From Clostridia bacterium (GTDB taxonomy: Bacteria > Bacillota > Clostridia > Oscillospirales > CAG-272), in NCBI GenBank assembly GCA_017456685.1, contig JAFTIV010000111.1:1-5069 (forward strand): a DNA stretch of 5,069 nucleotides. The letters run 5' to 3'. The translations under genes were made by a program, and so were the position numbers. Each line of letters opens with the position of its first letter. Positions within the stretch are counted from its first letter, which is position 1. The notes below the pieces were generated by a model that saw only the letters and a list, made by a program, of their open reading frames with translations, was not told where the DNA came from and did not search any database. Shown piece after piece: positions 1 through 4,682 of the stretch.

Positions 1-8
1 AAGGCTTC

Positions 9-63
9 AATATCACTGTCGTTGTGCGACAATATCACTCTTTGCGTCAGCAAAGAATATCAC
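9..63. repeat. Hairpin-chain repeat, left copy: AATATCAC octamers separating palindromes
   Basis: AATATCAC occurs three times (9-16, 31-38, 56-63). Between the first and second copies is TGTCG/CGACA (17-21, 27-31; 5-nt loop). Between the second and third is TCTTTGC/GCAAAGA (39-45, 50-56; 4-nt loop). The octamer is constant while the hairpin stems differ in sequence. The element may continue beyond base 1, since AAGGCTTC at 1-8 looks like the end of another hairpin. The arrangement is repeat-spacer-like, but the 14-18 nt inserts are palindromes, so this is not CRISPR. Role unknown. Confidence 0.8.
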
Positions 64-74
64 TTTATAACAAC

Positions 75-123
75 AGAAAAAGAGATAACATTTCGACGAA
101 CACGATTTGTTATCTCTTTCTGT
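75..123 (-). terminator. Long hairpin downstream of the leucine-rich repeat gene, likely terminator
   Basis: AAAGAGATAACA (79-90) pairs perfectly with TGTTATCTCTTT (108-119), and outer bases ACAG (74-77) can pair with CTGT (120-123) past a small bulge. A short TCG/CGA pairing lies inside the 17-nt apex. On the minus strand the stem is AU-rich and is followed by TTTTTCTGTTGTT, which resembles a U tract. It lies about 120 nt beyond the TAA at 244, so the transcript would have a structured 3' tail containing the palindromes at 138-197. It is less certain than the isomerase terminator because the stem is poor in GC. Confidence 0.55.
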
Positions 124-137
124 TTGTAATAAGGGTT

Positions 138-197
138 TGGGCTTAGCCCATTTGCGTTTGACTAGTCAAATGCGATGCTCGCACTTTACCCAAAGTG
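138..197. repeat. Run of back-to-back palindromes downstream of the leucine-rich repeat gene
   Basis: In order: TGGGCT-T-AGCCCA (138-150), TTTGACTAGTCAAA (157-170), TGCGA-TGC-TCGCA (171-183) and CACTTT-ACCC-AAAGTG (182-197). The last three are immediately adjacent or overlap by two bases. All would be in the 3' untranslated part of the leucine-rich repeat mRNA and would fold as consecutive stem-loops. There is no coding frame of note. The remaining bases 198-243 hold only a weak CCGC/GCGG pairing (207-210, 228-231). Confidence 0.75.
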
Positions 198-243
198 TAA
201 AATTCTCCGCTAAGGACATCACGCTATGCGGTCGGGATTTATT

Positions 244-2106
244 TTATGCGCCAAATTCCTCAAGTGCGTCCTTACCTACTGTTATCTCAGCGGGGGCAAG
301 TATGCTCTCAAGGGTTACTGTATAGAGTGATGCATCGCCTCTTACAACAAGGCTTTGCATAGGTGAGTTAACCGGGCTCTGCTCTGTACCCTCATAGAGC
401 TTTTGAACAAGCTCAATTGTTGATTTGTCCTCTGCAAGATAAGCATAGCTTGCAAATACAAGCTCAAGACTACTTGTGGTGCTATTAAAGCCGTTTATAT
501 AAACATTGCAGGTTGTGTACTTAGTATCAATTGAAACCTGAAGCGCGCCCTTGCTTACATTAAGCTCATTGCCGTTTACGAAGAACGAGCCGTCTCCAAG
601 ATAGCTTGGATTAAATATAGCAACACCGATTTCGAGCTTACCATAAATGTCCTCGTATTGATTAAGGCTTTCTCTGTTGATTGAATAGCCTGTCGCAATA
701 CCATCCTTGCTTGGATTGGTTGAGAAGCCAAGGTGTGTCAAAATCGCGCCATAGGTTGCCTTTTCATTTGTAGTTATATTATAAGTGTAAAATGCCTTAT
801 CATAGCTTTCAAAGCAGATATAGCTCTCAGTCGAGTCGCCAGCCTTTGCCAAGCCGTCAAAGATTATCTTGTCGCTTCCCGATGCATAGTCAATGCTTGG
901 GTCGTACTCGCTAAATGATTTTACAGTAAAGCTATTAAGTGTATCTATCTTGTCCTTAGCAACGTTTCCGTCCTCGCCCAAGAAAATAACAACTCTTAAG
1001 CTTCCACAGCTACTAAAGAAGGTGCTTGTGATGCCACTCATATCGCCTCCAAAAACAGCCATTTTTATAGGTGTACTATTAAAAATGTCCTTGCCTGCTG
1101 TTGCGAGGCTTGGAAGAAATGCTCTTACAACGCCTGTGCTTTGCAATGCGTTGTCACCTAAATGTGTAAGATTTGGAAGATTAATCTCTGTCACAGCCTT
1201 AAGACCAGCAAATGCGAAGCCACCTATAGAGGTAAGTGATTTTGGTAGGTTAATGCTTTCAATGTTAGAGGAGCCATTAAACGCTCTTTCTCCAATTGTT
1301 TTTACGCCCTCTGGCAAAATTACTGTTTTAAGCGATGCACACGCATTAAATGCGTATCCGTCGATGTTTTGAAGTGGTGCTTCAGACATATCAATGCTTG
1401 TTATGTCCGTTCCGCGGAATGAGCTTCCACCTATAGATCTAATTTTGGGAAGCCTTATATCTCCCGTTATTTTTGTGTTATAGAAGCCTGTGGAGATTGT
1501 TTCGAGCGTCTCGATGCTATTTATCGTTGTCAAGCTACTACAGCCTGTAAACGATGAGCCAATGCTTCTAATCTTAGATGAAAACAATAATGTTGTAAGC
1601 TTGCCACAGCTTGTAAAGCAGTTTGATCCAAGACCTACAACATTTGATTTTGACATATCTACGCTTACAAGGTTAGTGCAATAATAGAATTCTGCATTAG
1701 AGAATGAAATCTCGCTATTTCCCTCGCCTGTTTCATAATCGTAGCCTGTTGCCTCAATCACTACCTCTTCAAGAGCCGAGCAATTTCTAAACACATGAGT
1801 TCCAATGCTTGCTACTGTCCTTGGAATTGTAACAGAGGTAACTACATTGTTTCCAGCCCAATCACTACCCGCAAACGCACTTCCATCAACCTTAGTTACT
1901 GTATAGGTAACCTCGTCGATTGTTATTGTTTCGGGAATAACAACCTCTGTAAGCGTGCAGTTTACATTTTCGTTTGTTACAGTCGCTGTCTTGTTAGTAG
2001 CATTAAGAGAATAATAAATTCCATTGTGCTCAACAGCCGAGGCGGTTATCGCGAGTGCGCACACAAGCACTACAAGCATAAGCGCCATAGTTAAAAGCTT
2101 TTTCAT
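244..2106 (-). CDS. Secreted BspA-type leucine-rich repeat protein, 620 aa
   Basis: The protein is probably exported and may act in surface adhesion or binding; its ligand is unknown. Seen: residues 1-24 form a signal peptide (MKK, hydrophobic core, ASA just before the expected cut at 24/25). Cys16 has no proper lipobox, so a lipoprotein is unlikely. Residues about 52-375 carry irregular repeats of the LRR_5/BspA kind, with recurring IP/LP, 'SIG', 'AF' or 'F' and 'C..L..V.I' positions, as in TSIGGFAF at 292-299 and IDGYAFNACASL at 248-259. Residues about 425-605 form a different, beta-rich region containing HLGFSTN (458-464) and ATGYSIN (471-477). I see no LPXTG, dockerin, SLH or C-terminal membrane anchor, so retention on the surface is unexplained. 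The start is supported by AAGGAG at 2113-2118, 6 nt before ATG, and by a strong promoter upstream. The gene stands alone. Known: LRR_5 proteins are abundant in gut Clostridia. The family call is firm and the role is inference. Confidence 0.9.
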   Translation of the reverse strand: MKKLLTMALMLVVLVCALAITASAVEHNGIYYSLNATNKTATVTNENVNCTLTEVVIPETITIDEVTYTVTKVDGSAFAGSDWAGNNVVTSVTIPRTVASIGTHVFRNCSALEEVVIEATGYDYETGEGNSEISFSNAEFYYCTNLVSVDMSKSNVVGLGSNCFTSCGKLTTLLFSSKIRSIGSSFTGCSSLTTINSIETLETISTGFYNTKITGDIRLPKIRSIGGSSFRGTDITSIDMSEAPLQNIDGYAFNACASLKTVILPEGVKTIGERAFNGSSNIESINLPKSLTSIGGFAFAGLKAVTEINLPNLTHLGDNALQSTGVVRAFLPSLATAGKDIFNSTPIKMAVFGGDMSGITSTFFSSCGSLRVVIFLGEDGNVAKDKIDTLNSFTVKSFSEYDPSIDYASGSDKIIFDGLAKAGDSTESYICFESYDKAFYTYNITTNEKATYGAILTHLGFSTNPSKDGIATGYSINRESLNQYEDIYGKLEIGVAIFNPSYLGDGSFFVNGNELNVSKGALQVSIDTKYTTCNVYINGFNSTTSSLELVFASYAYLAEDKSTIELVQKLYEGTEQSPVNSPMQSLVVRGDASLYTVTLESILAPAEITVGKDALEEFGA

Positions 2107-2161
2107 AATTTTCTCCTTGCGGGTAAAGCTCCGCGGGCGTATAAAATATTTTTACAGTATA

Positions 2162-2191
2162 ATTATACCATACGCAAGTATATATTGTCAA
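2162..2191 (-). promoter_or_regulatory. Strong sigma-A promoter of the leucine-rich repeat gene (extended -10)
   Basis: Read on the minus strand, TTGACA (2186-2191) is followed after 18 nt by TATAAT (2162-2167), and TGG just upstream of the -10 gives the extended TGn motif. Both hexamers match consensus exactly. Transcription should start near 2155, giving a leader of about 48 nt before the ATG at 2106. Between -35 and the C10 tract lies AT-rich DNA that could act as an UP element, and a copy of TTGCACAAT (2194-2202) is two bases from the -35 box. Confidence 0.85.
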
Positions 2192-2210
2192 TATTGCACA
2201 ATTAACAAAT

Positions 2211-2220
2211 CCCCCCCCCC
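2211..2220. repeat. C10 homopolymer upstream of the leucine-rich repeat promoter
   Basis: Ten consecutive C on the plus strand (G10 on the coding strand) lie 19 nt upstream of the -35 box, around -56 to -65 relative to the predicted start. Tracts of this length are prone to slippage in replication and to sequencing error. Its place next to a surface-protein promoter is what one would expect of a phase-variable tract, but no function is shown by the sequence alone. Confidence 0.8.
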
Positions 2221-2257
2221 GATTTTTGTGCATTTTGCACAATAATGCACAAAAATC
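2221..2257. repeat. 14-bp perfect inverted repeat abutting the C10 tract
   Basis: GATTTTTGTGCATT (2221-2234) is the exact reverse complement of AATGCACAAAAATC (2244-2257), with a 9-nt loop (TTGCACAAT). The left arm can instead pair locally (TTGTGCA 2226-2232 with TGCACAA 2236-2242) or with the far arm TGCAAAATGCACAA at 2308-2321, so the structures exclude one another. The second element copy keeps only 7 bp of this pairing. Confidence 0.8.
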
Positions 2258-2474
2258 ATCTCTTCACTCTTCACTTTTCACTCTTATCTCTTCTTTTCCC
2301 TTTCCTTTGCAAAATGCACAAGTGATATTTTTGCTATCGCAAAAGAGATATTCTCACTCCGTGAGAGTGATATATTGCAACCGTAGCCGTTTTGCTTTCT
2401 TTTATGTTTTGAGAGAGGTTGCAATATGAAATATTTTGCTGTACGCAAAATGCGGAGATTAGTCTATTTTAAAG
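2228..2474. repeat. Pyrimidine-rich inverted-repeat element, copy A (long form)
   Basis: It starts with GTGCATTTTGCAC and carries a core of about 50 nt made almost only of C and T, with CTTCACT-like minirepeats. The core is closed by CTTTGCAAAATGCAC; the outer arms 2226-2239 and 2308-2321 form a 14-bp perfect inverted repeat. A hairpin chain (2322-2450) and a tail GCAAAATGCGGAGATTAGT (2445-2463) follow. Bases 2228-2344 (117 nt) match copy B (2475-2598, 124 nt) except that B has one extra 7-nt TTTTCAC unit. It is MITE-like in shape, but I see no target-site duplication and no transposase. Confidence 0.8.
2322..2450. repeat. Hairpin-chain repeat, right copy: GTGATATT octamers separating palindromes
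   Basis: GTGATATT (2322-2329), GAGATATT (2345-2352) and GTGATATA (2367-2374) are the reverse complement, exact or with one change, of the AATATCAC octamers at 9-63. They are separated by TTTTGC-TATC-GCAAAA (2329-2344) and TCTCAC-TCC-GTGAGA (2352-2366). A larger inverted repeat TATTGCAACC/GGTTGCAATA (2373-2382, 2417-2426) with a 34-nt loop follows, then TGAAATATT and TTTTGC-TGTAC-GCAAAA (2434-2450). Same design as the left copy, opposite orientation. Confidence 0.78.
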
Positions 2475-2623
2475 GTGCATTTTGCACAATAATGCACAAA
2501 AATCATCTCTTCACTCTTCACTTTTCACTTTTCACTCTTATCTCTTCTTTTCCCTTTCCTTTGCAAAATGCACAAGTGATATTTTTGCTATCGCAAAATG
2601 CGAAGATTAGTTCAATTTAAAAG
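2475..2623. repeat. Pyrimidine-rich inverted-repeat element, copy B (short form)
   Basis: This is a direct tandem duplicate of copy A. Its arms GTGCATTTTGCA (2475-2486) and TGCAAAATGCAC (2562-2573) are 12-bp perfect inverted repeats. After the hairpin TTTTGC-TATC-GCAAAA it goes straight to the tail GCAAAATGCGAAGATTAG (2593-2610), missing the roughly 106-nt block that copy A has between two GCAAAA arms (2339 and 2445). Its core has one more 7-nt unit than copy A. Confidence 0.8.
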
Positions 2624-2631
2624 TATAATAT

Positions 2632-2660
2632 AAAGAAAAAAGGTGCGAAAACGCACCCTT
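2632..2660 (-). terminator. Intrinsic terminator of the isomerase gene
   Basis: GGTGCG (2642-2647) and CGCACC (2652-2657) form a GC-rich 6-bp stem with an AAAA loop (TTTT on the transcript). On the minus strand it is followed by TTTTTTCTTT, and an A-rich stretch precedes it, extending the stem by A-U pairs. It begins 14 nt after the TAA at 2672. The plus strand also has a T-rich stretch after the stem (to 2670), so it could work in both directions. Confidence 0.87.
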
Positions 2661-2671
2661 TGTCTTTTTTA

Positions 2672-4150
2672 TTAGAATGGTAATTCGTCTGGGTATAGAC
2701 AGCCCTGTGGGCGGTTAAAGCCTATGTGGCTAACGCCAAGGTACTTAAAGATTGCTCCAAGCGCTCTACCAACATGAGCGAATGCAACCGCGCCGTGGTG
2801 GGGGTAGTTATACTCAATGAGCTCGTGTCTATAGAAGCGAGCCATCTCAGGGATTGCAAAAATTCCTATTGAGCCAAAGGAGCGAGTTGCAACTGGAAGC
2901 ACCTCTCCCTGTGCCACATATGCGCGAAGCTGAGCATCAGCTGAGCTTTGAAGACGGAAGAAGGTAATCTTAGAGGGTGCGATATCTCCCTCGAGAGTTC
3001 CTCTTGTGATATCGGGCTCCTTGTCGGGCTCGAGCGAGCGGTGCATAATGAGCTGATAGCGCATATTGCAGGAGCTGAGCTTGCAGGATGGGGTGTTTCC
3101 ACAGTGGAAGCCCATAAAGGTATCATCAAGCTTGTAGTCAAACTTGCCCTTGATATCCTGCTCGTAAAGGTCCTTAGGAACTGTGTTGTTAATGTCAAGA
3201 AGGGTTACTGCATCCTCAGTTACGCAGGCTGCGATATATTCGCTAAGTGCGCCCCAAATATCAACCTCGCACGCGATTGGAATACCGCGAGATGCGAAGC
3301 GAGAGTTTACATAGCAGGGTACAAAGCCGAACTGTGTTTGGAATGCGGGCCAGCACTTGTTAGCCATTACTACATATTCACGGCTTCCCTTGTGTGCCTC
3401 AATCCAGTCAAGAAGGGTGATTTCATATTGAGCAAGGCGCTCAAGCACGCCTGGGTGGTTATTTCCCGAGCCAAGCTCGTTTGCCATATCCTTAGCAACC
3501 TCAGCAATACGAGGGTCGCCCTTGTGTGCGTGGTAAGCCTCAAAAAGGTCAAGCTCCGAGTTTTCCTCTATCTCAACGCCAAGGTCGTAAAGGCGCTTGA
3601 TAGGTGCGTTACAAGCGAGGAAGTTCTCAGGACGAGGTCCAAAGGATATAATCTTAAGATTTCTAAGACCAATAATTGTGCGTGCGATTGGCAAAAATTC
3701 CTTTATATTCTGTGCAACCTCATCAGCTGTGCCAACTGGGCGCTCCGGAATATATGCGGTGATATTGCGAAGTGCGAGGTTATAGCTTGCGTTAAGCATA
3801 CCGCAATATGCGTCACCTCTGCCGTTCATAAGGCTATTTCCGCTCTCCTCAGCGGCTGCAACATACATTACAGGACCATCAAATTTCTTTGCAAGAAGAG
3901 TTTCGGGGGTTTCAGGACCGAAGTTTCCAAGGTAAACAACAAGCGCGTTACAGCCTGCCTCTCTTACCTTAGCAAGTGCGTCCTCGCCCTGAAGCTCGGT
4001 TTCTACAATTGTTGGACAGTCGTAAATTGAAACACCTATTTTTTGGCACTCCTCAACAACCGCCTTTTTTCTTTTCTCGGAAAGTGACATTGGGAAGCAA
4101 TCACGGCTTACCGCAACAATGCCAAGCTTTACTGTTGGAATATTTTTCAT
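2672..4150 (-). CDS. L-fucose/L-arabinose isomerase family protein, 492 aa
   Basis: This is probably a cytoplasmic, metal-dependent aldose-ketose isomerase of the FucI/AraA superfamily. Seen: an N-terminal alpha/beta region (KLGIVAVSRD at 8-17, NALVVYLGNFGPE at 68-80), a middle region with SFGPRPENF (169-177), and a C-terminal region with CEVDIWGAL (294-302), LLDINN (317-322), FHCGN (348-352) and NYPHHGAVAFAHVG (448-461). By analogy with E. coli FucI, where Glu, Asp and His bind Mn2+, the likely ligands are Glu295, Asp319 and His451 or His452; this is inferred without an alignment. At 492 aa it is shorter than E. coli FucI (about 590) and nearer AraA in length, so I give no gene symbol. The substrate cannot be read from context: no kinase, aldolase or sugar transporter lies alongside. 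AAAGGAG at 4158-4164 sits 7 nt before ATG and fixes the start. Its own promoter and terminator make it a one-gene unit. No catabolite-repression site was recognised. Confidence 0.88.
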   Translation of the reverse strand: MKNIPTVKLGIVAVSRDCFPMSLSEKRKKAVVEECQKIGVSIYDCPTIVETELQGEDALAKVREAGCNALVVYLGNFGPETPETLLAKKFDGPVMYVAAAEESGNSLMNGRGDAYCGMLNASYNLALRNITAYIPERPVGTADEVAQNIKEFLPIARTIIGLRNLKIISFGPRPENFLACNAPIKRLYDLGVEIEENSELDLFEAYHAHKGDPRIAEVAKDMANELGSGNNHPGVLERLAQYEITLLDWIEAHKGSREYVVMANKCWPAFQTQFGFVPCYVNSRFASRGIPIACEVDIWGALSEYIAACVTEDAVTLLDINNTVPKDLYEQDIKGKFDYKLDDTFMGFHCGNTPSCKLSSCNMRYQLIMHRSLEPDKEPDITRGTLEGDIAPSKITFFRLQSSADAQLRAYVAQGEVLPVATRSFGSIGIFAIPEMARFYRHELIEYNYPHHGAVAFAHVGRALGAIFKYLGVSHIGFNRPQGCLYPDELPF

Positions 4151-4184
4151 ATGTATTCTCCTTTATTTGTTTTTAACTATTCTC

Positions 4185-4213
4185 ATTATACTATTAAATC
4201 ATCACTTTATCAA
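4185..4213 (-). promoter_or_regulatory. Sigma-A promoter of the isomerase gene
   Basis: On the minus strand, TTGATA (4208-4213) and TATAAT (4185-4190) are separated by exactly 17 nt. One mismatch in -35 and a perfect -10 make this a strong housekeeping-type promoter. The predicted start near 4178 leaves a leader of only about 28 nt, too short for a riboswitch, so any sugar control would have to act at the DNA level. The -35 lies just beyond the U-rich end of the upstream terminator, so the two units are tightly packed but separate. Confidence 0.85.
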
Positions 4214-4225
4214 GTGCTTTTTATC

Positions 4226-4262
4226 AAAAATATAGCAAAAGAAGCAGATGCGTGTCTGCTTC
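4226..4262 (-). terminator. Hairpin terminator of the membrane-protein pair
   Basis: GAAGCAGA (4241-4248) pairs perfectly with TCTGCTTC (4255-4262) across a 6-nt loop. On the minus strand the stem is followed by TTTTGCTATATTTTT, an interrupted U tract. The stem begins 5 nt after the TGA at 4268. The 8-bp stem has only moderate GC and the U tract is broken, so termination may be incomplete. Confidence 0.7.
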
Positions 4263-4267
4263 CCTAA

Positions 4268-4669
4268 TCATTTCATAAGCTCGTCGGTGAGTCTAAGCAT
4301 CTCGGGAGCTATTTTTTCTCTCTCTCGCCTTATTACATAGCTATAGGTAGGGTAAGCAAGTGCAACAAGTGCTCCGCCAGCAAGTCCAAGGAAAACTCCA
4401 AGCACTATTTCGAAAACGCCAAGCGCGTCGCCAAGGGTCGTCATAATAAGGCTCATTCCAAGACCAAGAACAAGCGCGCCCACAATGCCGAGTATTAGCG
4501 AGGCGCATTGAGCCCTCTGTGTTACACGCGCATCAAGGCGACGGACCCTTTCCATTTTGTTCTCCTCGTCGGTTTTGCCCTCGTATTTTTGGCGTATTTT
4601 CTTTATCTCCTGCTGTTCCTTTGCAGAGTAGGTGTAGGAAAAGCCGTTTTGTCCGTTTTTTAAATCCAT
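4268..4669 (-). CDS. Small two-helix membrane protein, 133 aa, function unknown
   Basis: I do not recognise a proven function. Seen: a hydrophilic, charged N-terminus with 'FSYTYSAKEQQEIKKIRQKY' (10-29), likely a helix or short coiled coil, and a basic stretch (RVRRLDARVTQR, 41-52). Two hydrophobic Gly-rich segments follow at about 55-79 and 84-107, then the conserved-looking tail YPTYSYVIRREREKIAPEML (106-125) and LTDELMK at the end. With two helices both ends should lie on the same side; the basic flanks suggest the cytoplasm. From memory, similar small proteins are common in Clostridia and are sometimes auto-named dihydropteridine reductase; nothing here resembles a Rossmann-fold reductase, so I would not carry that name over. 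The ATG follows the upstream gene's TAA with no gap, and AGAGGA at 4677-4682 supplies the binding site, so translation is probably coupled. The hairpin at 4241-4262 ends the transcript. Confidence 0.82.
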   Translation of the reverse strand: MDLKNGQNGFSYTYSAKEQQEIKKIRQKYEGKTDEENKMERVRRLDARVTQRAQCASLILGIVGALVLGLGMSLIMTTLGDALGVFEIVLGVFLGLAGGALVALAYPTYSYVIRREREKIAPEMLRLTDELMK

Positions 4670-4682
4670 TTATATGTCCTCT
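4667..4682 (-). promoter_or_regulatory. Coupled stop-start junction with embedded ribosome binding site
   Basis: The TAA of the membrane-protein gene (4670-4672) directly abuts the ATG of the next gene (4667-4669), and AGAGGA (4677-4682) lies within the last codons of the upstream gene, 7 nt from the ATG. Termination and re-initiation at one site suggest the two proteins are made in a fixed ratio. Confidence 0.75.

Larger units (their letters stand above)
2107..2671. other. 565-base gene-free, repeat-rich intergenic region
   Basis: From left to right it holds the leader and promoter of the leucine-rich repeat gene (2107-2191), a C10 tract (2211-2220), a 14-bp hairpin (2221-2257), two tandem copies of a pyrimidine-rich element (from 2228 and from 2475), a hairpin chain between them (2322-2450), and the isomerase terminator (2632-2660). 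Open frames in it are short and change frame between the two repeat copies, so it is judged non-coding. Confidence 0.8.

Noticed and set aside
9..63. CRISPR array
   Set aside because: The constant unit is only 8 nt, the intervals are 14-18 nt palindromes rather than unique spacers, and there are no cas genes.
893..1372. Plus-strand open frame of 159 codons opposite the leucine-rich repeat gene
   Set aside because: It is antisense to the repeat region of a signal-peptide-bearing gene with promoter and ribosome binding site. The frame shows no domain and no start signals.
2120..2135. Riboswitch or attenuator in the leader of the leucine-rich repeat gene
   Set aside because: The leader is about 48 nt and holds only a weak GCGG/CCGC pairing. 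That is too small for a known riboswitch, and no terminator-antiterminator pair is seen.
2030..2242. Minus-strand 70-codon frame overlapping the start of the leucine-rich repeat gene
   Set aside because: It runs through the promoter, the C10 tract and the signal-peptide codons in another frame, with no family resemblance.
2226..2321. Insertion sequence or clear MITE
   Set aside because: Inverted ends of 12-14 bp are present, but there is no transposase, no target-site duplication at either copy, and the copies are in tandem. It is therefore recorded only as a repeat.
2226..2620. Two plus-strand small open frames (2226-2429 and 2426-2620) sharing a C-terminal sequence
   Set aside because: The shared residues come only from the duplicated repeat element. 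The 7-nt difference between copies shifts the frame, so there is no sign of selection on a protein.
2948..4030. Plus-strand open frame of 360 codons opposite the isomerase gene
   Set aside because: It is fully antisense to a well-supported isomerase gene, has an unusual Cys- and Ser-rich composition with no recognisable family, and has no convincing ribosome binding site. It is a shadow of the codon use of the real gene.
4241..4262. Operator palindrome for the isomerase promoter
   Set aside because: The palindrome lies upstream of the -35, 5 nt after a stop codon, and is followed by a U-rich run on the transcript. A terminator for the preceding genes explains it better.
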